Assembly (NCBI GenBank): GCA_035578905.1
Contig: JAQJVL010000283.1
Span: forward strand, 372,001-436,000
Reading direction: 5' to 3'
Length of the DNA: 64,000 bases
Origin: Stictocephala bisonia
Lineage: Eukaryota; Arthropoda; Insecta; Hemiptera; Membracidae
The notes beneath the pieces were generated by a model. It saw only the letters and a program-made list of their open reading frames with translations. It was not told the DNA's origin and made no database searches. Shown here one piece after another: positions 23,590 to 34,895 of the stretch (position 1 is its first letter; each line of letters begins with the position of its first letter). Both the position numbers and the translations under genes were made by a program.

Positions 23590-25783
23590 TCTCATCCTCG
23601 CCGTGGGAGGCGATTCAAAGTAGAGGATCGCTGGTCAAGGCGTGTGCCAACGGGGGCTAGTCCCTGGTACCTCCAAGGTTGTTGGTTCGGCTTGATTAGA
23701 ACCTTGAAACGAGCGGCTAACGGGGCTCTGGTGAATGTGTGGTAGTGAAGGAAGCCAACAGTGGATATAAAAAATGCTTTCAGAAATAATACTAAGCTTC
23801 CCCTGTGAAAAATCTGATAAGTAGTTAAGACTGGAACCGTCAAAGGTTACGATTTGGTACATTTAATGTACTTAAGCTGACAAATAAAGTAGAAGAAATG
23901 GTAGACATAATGAAGGAAAGAAAATTAGATATATTAGTCTCAGTAAAACTAAATAGAGAGGTAAGGGAGAAAAAGAACTGAGATATGGCTACGAACTGTT
24001 TTGGAAGGGAAACAGGAGAGAAAGGGATGGTGTGGAATTTATAGGGTGTAAAGTCATAACGGAGTCAATTGAGGAAGTGAACTTGATATCAGATAGAATG
24101 ATTAGGCTGGAAATTAATAGGCATTTTAATATATTATTGGAGTATTTAGGAAAATTCTAAAGGACCAGAACATTGGAATGATGCAAGTATATGCACCACA
24201 AATGGGGTGCACAGACCAAGAAAAAATAGAAATCTTTAGAAGAGCTGGAAGATCGGTTGGAGGGTGTAAACATCATAATGGGCAATCTTAATGCAAAAAT
24301 AGGACATAATAGATTAGGCCACGAAGATGTTTGGGGGCTTTTTGGTATGGCCAGAGATGAGGAAGGAGAAAGATTATTAGACTAGTGTGTAAAGAATGGA
24401 CTGATAATAGGAAATAGCAGATTTCAAAAGAGGAAAAGCCATGTAGTCACTAGATATAGCTGGGATAGAAATTCTAAAAGTGCTATTGACTCTGTGATCG
24501 TAGACAAGAGATTGGGTAGAGATATTGATACATATGAAAGTTATTACAAGTGTAAATGTAGAAGATCACAGATTATTAATTGGCATTTTTAAAATTGTTA
24601 GGAAAGTCGCTAAAATAGACAAAAAAGCGACTTGAATAAAATATTGGAAATTGCAAAGAGAGGAAGTAGCAGAAGAATTTATGGATTTAGTTAAACTGAG
24701 AATACAAAAACAAGTAGATGAAGTCAATAAAGAATGGGAATACTTCAAAACATCGTTAGTAAGGCATCAGAAAAAGTATGTGGAAGAACATAAGGAAAGG
24801 AGAAGGAAAACTACTCACTGGTGGAATGAAAGAACAATAGCTGCAGTAAGGGTAAAGAATAGAGCATTTAGGAAGTGGTGGAAAAGTAAATCACCTGAAA
24901 ATAAAAGGGATTACAACAGAAAAAAGAAGGAATGTGACAAAATCATCAAAGAGGAAAAGTTTATGGGAATACTTTACAATTAAATTAATTCATGATATGG
25001 ATGGAGGCAAAAATATGTTCTATAAGATAATGAGGAATAAGATGAAAACAACTGAAGAAGATATAGAAGATGAAAATGGCAGAATAATAAAGGACGAAAA
25101 TGGAATTAAAAGATTATGGAAGAAGTAATTTGAGGACTTGCTGAATGCAGGATGAAGATGATAAGAGAAGCCAGGAATGAAGGAAAACTAAGGGAGTTGA
25201 AGGATATTACATGGAATAAACTTAAGATAGCAGTTAAAAGTATAATGAAGAAAGGTAAATCAGCTGGACCAGATTTTATGATGGTATTGAAAAATAAGAG
25301 AATGCCGTTTGAATGGGGAAGAGGTGATATTATAACAATTTTGAAGAAAGGTAGTAAGAAGAAGTGAGAGAACTATAGAGGAATACCGTTGATGAGTCAT
25401 GTTGCAAAGTCATTTGAAAAGACTGTACTAAACAGGATAAAAGGTAAGGTAGAAGACAAGCTAAGCGAAGAACAAAACTGCTTTCATAGAAATAAAAGTA
25501 CGATTGATTCAATTTTTGCATTAAGACAATTAATAGAAAAGCACTGGAATATAATCAGAAACTTATCGTTGTTTTTATAGATATAAATAAGGCTTATGAC
25601 TCTGTTAAGATATGTGTAATCTAGGAAAATTTAGTGGAGGAAAAATATATTGAATGATGAAAGAGTTGTACAGAACACATAAATGTCGTATAAGGACTAC
25701 AATGTGTGGTTTAAAGTGAATAAAGGACTAAAACAAGGTAGTGTTTTATCACCAGTATTATTTAATGATGTGATGGAAGTTAC

Positions 25784-25880
25784 TCAATTTTAGCTATATA
25801 TACTCAATGTATAATATTGACTTGGCAAATGCAAGATATATTGTCAATTGTGCCCAATAAATGATTGATTGATTGATTGA
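25784..25880 (+). mobile_element. Nested LINE 3' tail with (GATT)n end, inside the RT domain
   Basis: A 97-base insertion lies between VMEVT and the region leading to FADD. TTAC flanks it on both sides (25780-25783, 25881-25884). It ends CCCAATAAATGATTGATTGA, the usual 3' terminus of some arthropod LINEs. Omitting it restores the host element's reading frame across the junction, so the insertion came after the host LINE inserted or was still intact. Confidence 0.8.
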
Positions 25881-25970
25881 TTACGTTGAGAGAAATAAAA
25901 AACATTAATGAAATAATTAATGCTATGATTTTTGCAGATGACATAATGATGTGGGGTAATAATGGTGAGC

Positions 25971-26590
25971 AGTATTAGTGGTATTCTCATGGCAACTCCA
26001 CTTCCTTGGCTCCCAGTACTGTGCAATAAGCTCCTCTAGAGACATCAGGAGACACTATTTAAAGAATTCTATAAGATCTTGAATGCCCCGCACATCCCCA
26101 TTACCCAGGATCTCTCTCGTCAGAACGGTCGCTTAAAATCTTGAACCCACCTCTATGTACTGCTTTCCAGTTGAGCAGATTAAATTTTTCGCCCAATACT
26201 AGCTGGACCATAGCTTGGAACAGTTTTGATGGATGCAATAAGTTCCTTATTAACGCTCCATCAATACCTGTAGATGGAATGAACCTCCCTCGGAGGGAAT
26301 GGACACTTTTGAATCGGTTTCAAACTGGCGTGGGTAGATGTAACTACTGGAAGTATAAATGAGGATTGACACTAGATCAGTCTTGTCAATGCGGGCAGTA
26401 TCTACCCAAACAATGTATCACATAATTATAGAGTGTCCCAAGCGTTCTTTCAAGGAGGTCGTAAATGGCTCGATGGATTGGATTTAGCTTTATGACAGGA
26501 GATCACTTTTATTTTATTTTATATTATATATTGCATGACTTTTGGATCTTAATCCAAATATATATCACAGCTTAAAGAAAAAAAATTACT
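25971..26590 (+). pseudogene. Second nested LINE 3' fragment, inside the RT domain
   Basis: A plus-strand frame at about 26141-26362 gives NLPRREWTLLNRFQTGVGRC, and CQCG...IIIECPKRSF follows in another frame. This is the PRR.W..LNRF.TG.G.C ... C.CG...T..HI...CP tail found at the C-terminus of many arthropod LINE proteins. The fragment ends in an A-rich run (26574-26585). AATGGTGAGC before it (25961-25970) and AATGGTAGC after it (26592-26600) may be a slightly decayed duplication. It lies just after the FADD box of the host LINE. Confidence 0.72.
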
Positions 26591-27499
26591 GAATGGTAGC
26601 TAACAAAAAACCATACTAAGTCAGGAGTTATAAGAACAGTGGAATAATTTGGCACGAATAATGAAGGATAGAGGTTTAATTATAAGCCAGAAAAGAGTGA
26701 TGTAATGGTTGTTGGGAGAGACAATATGCTGGACAGACCATTGTTACTGGAAGGAACTGCATTAAAGAAAGTAGATCAGTTCTCATATTTAGAGTCAGTA
26801 ATATCAAGTGACGGTAAAATAGAACAGGAAAGAACAAATAGAATAGGCAAGGGAGCAATCTTTTACCAAAGTATCAAACAATTAGTGTGGAACAACAACA
26901 TACCAAATAGAGCAAAAGTTACAATCTTTAAATTACATTTTAGTCCAATAGTTTTATGGATCAGAAACATGGAAAATTACAGAAAAAGAATGAAGCAGAG
27001 TGCATGCCAATGAGATGAGATTAAGAGTAATTAAGGGAAAGACAAGGAGAGATAGGAAAAGGAATGAGGAGTTGAGAGGGGGAATTGTTGATGATTTGAG
27101 ATAAAGGGTAGAAAAGACGAGAGTAAGGTAGTTTGGCCATGTAAAAAGAATGGAAGAGGATAGGCTATCTAGAAAAATTGAAGAATTAATTTTAATTGGA
27201 AGAAAGCCAAGAGGAAAACCAAGAAGACGTTGGGCCGATGATGTGAGAAGAGATGTAGAAAAACAAGGAATACAGTGGCAGACAGTGAGTACTAGAAAAA
27301 GAGATTTGAAAAGATCGTCCTCTATGAGGCTTCACGAACATCCAGACCCAGCAGCAGCTGGAACGGAAGAGGATATGTATGTATGTACTACAAGGTCACA
27401 CATATCCAAGTTTTTTTTTCTTCTGTTCAACCTTGATTAGTGGTTCTAGGCATGTGCCTAATCTGCATGTAAAATTAATATTCAATTCATATTTCAAAT

Positions 27500-27999
27500 N
27501 NNNNNNNNNNNNNNNNNNNNNNNNNNNNNNNNNNNNNNNNNNNNNNNNNNNNNNNNNNNNNNNNNNNNNNNNNNNNNNNNNNNNNNNNNNNNNNNNNNNN
27601 NNNNNNNNNNNNNNNNNNNNNNNNNNNNNNNNNNNNNNNNNNNNNNNNNNNNNNNNNNNNNNNNNNNNNNNNNNNNNNNNNNNNNNNNNNNNNNNNNNNN
27701 NNNNNNNNNNNNNNNNNNNNNNNNNNNNNNNNNNNNNNNNNNNNNNNNNNNNNNNNNNNNNNNNNNNNNNNNNNNNNNNNNNNNNNNNNNNNNNNNNNNN
27801 NNNNNNNNNNNNNNNNNNNNNNNNNNNNNNNNNNNNNNNNNNNNNNNNNNNNNNNNNNNNNNNNNNNNNNNNNNNNNNNNNNNNNNNNNNNNNNNNNNNN
27901 NNNNNNNNNNNNNNNNNNNNNNNNNNNNNNNNNNNNNNNNNNNNNNNNNNNNNNNNNNNNNNNNNNNNNNNNNNNNNNNNNNNNNNNNNNNNNNNNNNN
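27500..27999. other. Assembly gap (500 N)
   Basis: Exactly 500 N bases, a round number suggesting an arbitrary placeholder. A tandem array begins at its right edge and probably extends into it. Open frames that run through the N bases are meaningless. Confidence 0.99.
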
Positions 28000-28228
28000 G
28001 GTGTATTTTATATAGTATAACAAGGTTAACAGTGAATTTTATATAGTATAACATGGAAAAAGTTAGGTTAAGACTGAATTTTATATAGTATAACAAGGTT
28101 AACAGTGAATTTTATATAGTATAAAACGAAAAAGTTAGTGTATTTTATATAGTATAACAAGGTAAACATTGAATTTTATATAGTATAACACGGAAAAAGT
28201 TAGGTTAACAGCGAATTTTATATAGTAT
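28000..28228. repeat. Short tandem array with AATTTTATATAGTATAAC core
   Basis: The core AATTTTATATAGTATAAC recurs about seven times, separated by either GGTTAACAGTG or a longer GGAAAAAGTTAGGTTAACAG linker, giving intervals of roughly 31 to 42 bases. The array starts at the gap edge. Confidence 0.9.
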
Positions 28229-28305
28229 GATGTGGGAATTTGGAGGGAAATTTGGGAATTTGAGGGAAATTTTTGGGAGGGAGGGGGGAGGGTTGGTACC
28301 ACTGC

Positions 28306-28349
28306 GCCGCCATCTTGGACAAGTCACGTGACCGCTCTCGACCAATCAG
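28306..28349. promoter_or_regulatory. Promoter-like motif cluster (YY1-type, E-box, CCAAT)
   Basis: Within 44 bases lie GCCGCCATCTTGG (28306-28318, reverse complement of the YY1/Pho consensus), the palindrome GTCACGTGAC (28323-28332, E-box) and CCAATCAG (28342-28349, NF-Y-type CCAAT box). The cluster sits between two tandem arrays next to an assembly gap. No coding region was identified on either side, so any function is inference. Confidence 0.4.
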
Positions 28350-28393
28350 AGGCCAGAAAAGTGGGTCTGAAATCATTACTTATTGTCTACTCA

Positions 28394-28745
28394 CGATCCA
28401 CAACCAGCAATCTAGGTGTTCTTCCACACACGATCCACAACCAGCAATCTTGGCGTTCTTCCACAGACGATCCACAACCAGCAATCTTGGCGTTCTTCCA
28501 CAGACGATCCACAACCAGCAATCTTGGCGTTCTTCCACACACGATCCACAACCAGCAATCTTGGCGTTCTTCCACACAAGATCCACAACCAGCAATCTGG
28601 GTGTTCTTCCACACATGATCCACAACCAGCAATCTTGGTGTTCTTTCACACACGCACCACAACCAGACATTTTGGCGTTCTTCCACACACGCGCCATAAC
28701 CAGCAATCTTGGTTGATATTCATCCACTCACGAGCCATAACCAGC
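28394..28745. repeat. Tandem array, 37-bp unit, about 9 copies
   Basis: The unit CGATCCACAACCAGCAATCT plus TGGCGTTCTTCCACACA repeats every 37 bases with the last copies diverged. The period is not a multiple of three, so overlapping frames on both strands stay open by composition only. Confidence 0.95.
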
Positions 28746-29184
28746 GAACTTGGTTGGGCTACATCATTGGAACTTGGTTCACATGAACCATTTTCTATGT
28801 GTCTAGGGCGTTCGTTAGCCTATACGAATATATATCAAGATACATAAAACGCATGTGTTGGTTTTCTGTTCCCAAAATTAATTAAGTGCTAACGTATTTT
28901 ACAAATTTTCCAAAAGTAGTTTCGTAAGTTATCTTACCAAAATGAAAATCACTGCATTTTAGTTGAAGTTAATTTTGAAAAAGCTGAACCAGTAAAAAAT
29001 TTAAAGACTAATGAGTTTTTAGATATTAAATCAATATGAAAAATAGCAAATGTAAATATACTATCACAAAATATAATATTTTATAATATATATGATTATG
29101 ATATGTTTAGAGTTAAAAATCTACGAAATAACACAGTAAATAACCCATTCTCTGACCGGATGTTCCTGACAAGTCACAATAGGT
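28746..29184. other. AT-rich spacer between arrays
   Basis: No gene or repeat family recognised. Confidence 0.5.
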
Positions 29185-31845
29185 TGAGTGATAGTGTCAT
29201 GTATCACACTATAGTGTGTCCAGACCGAGCTAAACAGTTGGTCAATATATGAATTGACCAGTTGAATGGTAGTGTCATGTATCACACTATAGTGTGTCCA
29301 GACCGAGCTAAACAGTTGGTCAATATATGACTTGACCAGTTGAATTATAGTGTCATGTATCACACTATAGTGTGTCCAGACCGTGCTAAATAGTTCGTCA
29401 ATATATGACTTGACCAGTTGAATGTTAGTGTCATGTATCACACTATAGTGTGTCCAGACCGAGCTAAACAGTTGGTCAATATATGACTTGACCAGTTGAA
29501 TGGTAGTGTCACGTATCACACTATAGTGTGTCCAGACCGAGCTAAACAGTTGGTCAATATATGACTTGACCAGTTGAATGATAGTGTCATGTATCACAAT
29601 ATAGTGTGTCCAGACCGAGCTAAATAGTTTGTCAATATATGACTTGACCAGTTGAATGTTAGTGTCATGTATCACACTATAGTGTGTCCAGACCGAGCTA
29701 AACAGTTGGTCAATATATGACTTGACCAGTTGAATGATAGTGTCATGTATCACAATATAGTGTGTCCAGACCGTGCTAAATAGTTCGTCAATATATGACT
29801 TGACCAGTTGAATGTTAGTGTCATGTATCACACTATAGTGTGTCCAGACCGAGCTAAACAGTTGGTCAATATATGACTTGACCAGTTGAATGGTAGTGTC
29901 ATGTATCACACTATAGTGTGTCCAGACCGAGCTAAACAGTTGGTCAATATATGACTTGACCAGTTGAATGGTAGTGTCATGTATCACACTATAGTGTGTC
30001 CAGACCGTGCTAAATAGTTCGTCAATATATGACTTGACCAGTTGAATGTTAGTGTCATGTATCACACTATAGTGTGTCCAGACCGAGCTAAACAGTTGGT
30101 CAATATATGACTTGACCAGTTGAATGGTAGTGTCACGTATCACACTATAGTGTGTCCAGACCGAGCTAAACAGTTGGTCAATATATGACTTGACCAGTTG
30201 AATGATAGTGTCATGTATCACAATATAGTGTGTCCAGACCGAGCTAAATAGTTCGTCAATATATGACTTGACCAGTTGAATGTTAGTGTCATGTATCACA
30301 CTATAGTGTGTCCAGACCGAGCTAAACAGTTGGTCAATATATGACTTGACCAGTTGAATGATAGTGTCATGTATCACAATATAGTGTGTCCAGACCGTGC
30401 TAAATAGTTCGTCAATATGTGACTTGACCAGTTGAATGTTAGTGTCATGTATCACACTATAGTGTGTCCAGACCGAGCTAAACAGTTGGTCAATATATGA
30501 CTTGACCAGTTGAATGGTAGTGTCATGTATCACACTGTAGTGTGTCCAGACCGAGCTAAACAGTTGGTCAATATATGACTTGACCAGTTGAATGGTAGTG
30601 TCATGTATCACACTATAGTGTGTCCAGACCGAGCTAAACAGTTGGTCAATATATGACTTGACCAGTTGAATGGTAGTGTCATGTATCACACCATAGTGTG
30701 TCCAGACCGAGCTAAACAGTTGGTCAATATATGACTTGACCAGTTGAATGGTAGTGTCATGTATCACACTATAGTGTGTCCAGACCGAGCTAAACAGTTG
30801 GTCAATATATGACTTGACCAGTTGAATGGTAGTGTCACGTATCACACTATAGTGTGTCCAGACCGAGCTAAACAGTTGGTCAATACATGACTTGACCAGT
30901 TGAATGATAGTGTCATGTATCACAATATAGTGTGTCCAGACCGTGCTAAATAGTTCGTCAATATATGACTTGACCAGTTGAATGGTAGTGTCATGTATCA
31001 CACTATAGTGTGTCCAGACCGAGCTAAACAGTTGGTCAATATATGACTTGACCAGTTGAATGGTAGTGTCATGTATCACACTATAGTGTGTCCAGACCGT
31101 GCTAAACAGTTGGTCAATATATGACTTGACCAGTTGAATGGTAGTGTCATGTATCACACCATAGTGTGTCCAGACCGAGCTAAACAGTTGGTCAGTATAT
31201 GACTTGACCAGTTGAATGGTAGTGTCATGTATCACACTATATTGTGTCCAGACCGAGCTAAACAGTTGGTCAATATATGACTTGACTAGTTGAATGGTAG
31301 TGTCATGTATCACACTATAGTGTGTCCAGACCGAGCTAAACAGTTCGTCAATATATGACTTGACCAGTTGAATGGTAATGTCACGTAACACACTATAGTG
31401 TGTTCAGACCGAGCTAAACAGTTGGTCATTATATGACTTGACCAGTTGAATGATAGTGTCATGTATCACAATATAGTGTGTCCAGACCGTGCTAAATAGT
31501 TCGTCAATATATGACTTGACCAGTTGAATGTTAGTGTCATGTATCACACTATAGTGTGTCCAGACCGAGCTAAACAGTTGGTCAATATATTACTTGACCA
31601 GTTGAATGGTAGTGTCACGTATCACACTATAGTGTGTCCAGACCGAGCTAAACAGTTGGTCAATATATGACTTGACCAGTTGAATGATAGTGTCATGTAT
31701 CACAATATAGTGTGTCCAGACCGTGCTAAATAGTTCGTCAATATATGACTTGACCAGTTGAATGTTAGTGTCATGTATCACACTATAGTGTGTCCAGACC
31801 GTGCTAAACAGTTGGTCAATATATGACTTGACCAGTTGAATTGTA
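29185..31845. repeat. 78-bp satellite array, about 34 copies, each with a 14-bp palindrome
   Basis: The unit is 78 bp and contains the perfect palindrome CACACTATAGTGTG and the block GACTTGACCAGTTGAAT. Variant monomers (GAGCTAAACAGTTGGTC, GTGCTAAATAGTTCGTC, CACAATATAG) recur in ordered groups of two, three and seven units, which suggests higher-order duplication of blocks. Because 78 is divisible by three and the minus strand lacks stops in one frame, a 756-codon ORF (29121-31391) arises. Its 26-residue periodicity simply mirrors the DNA repeat, and I do not regard it as a protein gene. Confidence 0.97.
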
Positions 31846-32111
31846 GAGTTAATTATTCACATTCCCACTCAAATATGTTAACGGTAACCCACTCTCCCAT
31901 CTACTCACACACTTACGAGTTGATTTTCTCGTTACCCACCGATAAATGTTTTAATTAACTGCCCTCATGCCCACTCATACACTACTTTACTGATGCACTC
32001 ACGTAAGTTACAAAATAGCAACCCTCCCATCTACTCAGACTATTGCAAAATTAATGGCCCACCCAAGTACGTTATTATACTTATTGGCTGCCCATAGGTT
32101 GAGAGATAGGT

Positions 32112-32304
32112 AGAGATACGGGGTACTGTATCAAGATCAATCTGTGCCATCAGTCTGTTATGTCCAATAATAATAGGTTGAGTCTTGTTGTTGTTCAGTC
32201 TCAGGCACAGCTTAAGACTGAACAACAACAAGACTCAACCTATTATTATTGGACATAACAGACTGATGGCACAGATTGATCTTGATACAGTACCCCGTAT
32301 CTCT
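32112..32304. repeat. Perfect 90-bp inverted duplication at the 5' end of a LINE fragment
   Basis: Bases 32112-32201 are the exact reverse complement of 32215-32304, separated by 13 bases. The right arm is LINE coding sequence (KTQPIIIGHNRLMAQIDLDT) continuous with the element downstream. The left arm repeats it in inverted orientation and then stops matching at 32111. Confidence 0.93.
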
Positions 32305-33380
32305 ATTGATAATAATTCACTTAACTACTGTGACAAAATTAAGAACTTGGGACTCCTTATGAATACTACACTTACATGGTCTGATCATGTATCTTTAACA
32401 TGTAATAGGGTTTTTGCTGGTATTCACACTCTTAAGAGATATTATAACTGTTTACCTTTAGATGTTAAGATTATGCTAGTAAAAACTCTTGTATTTCCCC
32501 ACTTTGAATACTGCGACATTGTCATCAATGACATGCCTACCCATCTTTCTGATAAACTTCAACGAGCGCAGAACTACTGTCTACGTTATATTTTCAATCT
32601 TCGTCGAGATGAACATATCACTCCTTACTTCAGAAGGCTAAATTTACTAAAGTTACTTGAGTACAGAAAGGTCAAAATTTTATCTTTACTGTACAATGTT
32701 CTTCAATCCAAAAATCCTTCTTATTTAGCTTCAAATTTTGTGTTTAACTTCAGCATAAGTAATCGGGACACGCGTCAGGGTTCTTCAATGTTAACTATTC
32801 CAGCTCATCGAACAGCACTTTACAATAGATCTTTTACTGTCACTGCCTGCAGACTGTGGAATAAACTTGATCCTTCAACTCGAAATATTGATAGTCGAGC
32901 TCGGTTTGTTGCGGCACTAAGGGAGTGGTTGTCGGCGGATTCATGGGGGTTGTAGGCCTTGGCCGTGCTGTCGATGCTGGACTGAGTGTATGTGTGATGT
33001 ATGTTTGTTGTGAACTTGGAATACTTTTTATTTATTATTATTTTATTCATTATATATGTTTTTTTATTTATTATTTATTTTTTATTTGTTTATTTATTTA
33101 TTTTTTCATGTAAGTAATTAGTTTTGTTTTCTTCTTTGTTTTATGTTCTTTCATGCTTTATGCTTAATTTGTTTAGTTTTAATTATCTTGAAACTCTGAT
33201 TTTTTAAAATTGTTGTTTAACTTATAAATAATGTGCTCAGCAGCAGTGAACACGTAAGAACTCTTTAGATATACTCATTTTAGTTAAGTATTAATTTTTC
33301 TTTATGAGGTTAAGTGTAAGAGAGGACCTAATGGTCCTAACTTTGCCTCAGAAAATAAAACGTTTTTCATTTCATTTCAT
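32215..33380 (+). pseudogene. 5'-truncated LINE, post-catalytic RT region and 3' UTR
   Basis: An open plus frame (32185-32955; LINE-specific from 32215) encodes KTQPIIIGHNRLMAQIDLD, NLGLLMNTTLTWSDHV, TLVFPHFEYCDIVIND, LQRAQNYCLRYIF and TACRLWNKLDP. These segments follow the FADD box in Jockey/CR1-like reverse transcriptases. The catalytic part is missing. The 3' UTR runs to GAGGACCTAATGGTCCTAAC, AATAAAACG and a TTTCATTTCATTTCAT tail ending near 33380. The coding part is uninterrupted, implying a relatively recent insertion. A second 3' end of the same family lies at 60119-60205 (-). Confidence 0.85.
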
Positions 33381-33711
33381 ACAAGTACGATGTTAATGAT
33401 ACATTATCATGGCACAAACACAATCCTGCGATGTTAACATCACGCCCACACAAGTTCACACTGTCTGACAAACACTAATTCATCTGCATACACAATTACC
33501 TTACGGTTACATTTCAGTGCATAATTAATTTCTAGTGAGAAGTCAACAGTCATTGCTAGCTTTGAAATCTTCCATTGATTAAATACAAACAGTTATACAG
33601 TTTTTTTACTGAATAATTATAAATAAGAACGTTTAATCAATGAAAATGAATAATACTCTAAACCTCTATTACATAACAATTTATCTCATAATGAGCTCTT
33701 TCAACGGAACT
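33381..33711. other. Non-coding stretch
   Basis: No gene or array recognised. Confidence 0.5.
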
Positions 33712-33908
33712 TCATGTAAAATCATAATGAAAGAGTTGTGTAAGTAGTTCTTGTTTGCCTGAAATGATCATTATTTGACCCTCAGCAGTTCGATAGCCAG
33801 TTGCATTTATCGCGGTTTCTCCAAAGTAGTGTGTACCATTGTTTATCTGGCCATTGCAGTGCCATTTTTTACTTTGTGTCTTGTTGTTAGGACAAGGTAT
33901 AATCACAT
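33712..33908 (-). CDS. Possible last exon of an unrecognised gene
   Basis: On the minus strand an acceptor-like AAATTTAG (ending at 33913) precedes a 65-codon frame closing with TGA. The peptide includes IPCPNNKTQSKKWHCNGQ, NNGTHYFGETAINATGYRTA and GQIMIISGKQELL. Its amino-acid composition is balanced, with four N-x-T/S sites and two Cys, unlike the spurious frames nearby. No family was recognised, no branch point or polyadenylation signal stands out, and no upstream exon is known. It could be chance, part of an unrecognised transposable element, or a genuine terminal exon. Confidence 0.28.
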
Positions 33909-33984
33909 TTAGCTAAATTTACTTAGCAGTCCCGGGATTTCAATGATTGTGTTCAATTATCTAGTCTATCTATTACAGTAACAC

Positions 33985-34895
33985 ACGTATATTACCACTG
34001 TACGTGTATGGATGGGTTGGTGGGTCATTACCACTGTACGAGTATGGATGGGTGGGTGGGTCATTACTACTGTATGTGTATGGATGGGTGGGTGGGTCAT
34101 TACCAATGTACGAGTATGGATGGGTGGGTGGCTCATTACTACTGTATGTGTATGGATGGGTGGGTGGGTCATTACCACTGTACGAGTATGGATGGGTGGG
34201 TGGGTCATTACTACTGTATGTGTATGGAGGGGTGGGTGGGTCAGTACTACTGTATGTGTGTGGATGGGTGGGTGGGTCATTACTACTGTATGTGTATGGT
34301 TGGATGGGTGGGTCATTACTACTGTAGGTGTATGGGTTGGTGGGTGTGTGGGTCATTACCACTGTACGAGTATGGATGGATGGGTAGGTCATTACTACTG
34401 TATGTGTATGGATGGGTGGGTGGGTCATTACCACTTCACGAGTATGGATGGGTGGGTGGGTCATTACCACTATACTAGTATGGATGGGTGGGTGGGTCAT
34501 TACTACTGTATGTGTATGGATGGATTGGTAGGTCATTATTACAGTAGGTGTATGGGTAGGTGGGTGGGTCATTACCACTGCACGTGTATGGATGGATGGG
34601 TAGGTTATTACTAATGTATGTGTATGAATGGGTGGGTGGGTCATTACCACTGTACGAGTATGGATGGGTGGGTGGGTCATTACTACTGTATGTGTATGGA
34701 TGGATGGGTAGGTCATTACTACTGTATGTGTGTGCATGGTTGGGTTGGTCATTAATATTGTAGGTGTATGGGTCGGTGGGTGGGTCATTCCTACTGTATG
34801 TGTATGGGTAGGTGGGTGGGTCATTAACGCTTTGGGTGTGTGGTTAGGTCATTACTACTGAATGTGTATGGGTGGGTGGGTATGTCATTATCCCT
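33985..34895. repeat. 36-bp minisatellite, dimeric 72-bp organisation
   Basis: The unit GTATGGATGGGTGGGTGGGT plus CATTACCACTGTACGA is 36 bp. Adjacent copies alternate between a TACGAG...CCACTG form and a TATGTG...CTACTG form, giving a 72-bp dimer in the left part. All three plus frames and two minus frames are open because the unit is divisible by three and lacks stops. The same unit, inverted, forms the array at 38221-38970. Confidence 0.95.

Larger units (their letters stand above)
23590..27390 (+). pseudogene. Near full-length but dead LINE (APE endonuclease plus reverse transcriptase, CFDP2-like)
   Basis: Plus-strand pieces in order: VEEMVDIMKERKLDIL (start of endonuclease) near 23895, NIIMGNLNAKIGHNRLG near 24270, then VTRYSWDRN and SAIDSVIVDKRLG near 24450-24520. 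A linker follows with TTHWWNERTIAAVRVKNRAF (24651-24983). The RT pieces are KSAGPDF, NYRGIPLMSHVAKSFEK, SEEQNCFHRNKSTIDSIFAL, DINKAYDSV, LKQGSVLSPVLF and IFADDIMMWG (catalytic box at 25930-25942). YLESVISSDGKIEQE (26705-27013) and KPRGKPRRRWADDVRRDVEK (27150-27440) complete the C-terminus. The copy is cut by stops and frameshifts and by two nested LINE tails. It ends near a (TATG)n tail at about 27375-27390. The 5' boundary is approximate. Confidence 0.85.

Noticed and set aside
27379..28096. ORFs of 178-213 codons across 27487-28096
   Set aside because: They consist mostly of N bases from the assembly gap.
28394..28745. CRISPR-like appearance of short regular repeats
   Set aside because: The units are contiguous tandem copies without variable spacers, and the genome is eukaryotic.
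29121..31391. 756-codon minus-strand ORF with a 26-residue repeat
   Set aside because: It is exactly the 78-bp satellite read in one frame. There is no start-site support, no non-repeat domain, and the frame ends shortly after the array ends.
33973..34824. Several long overlapping ORFs rich in His/Thr/Pro or Gly/Trp/Val
   Set aside because: All are frames through the 36-bp minisatellite, and the same holds at 38163-38983.
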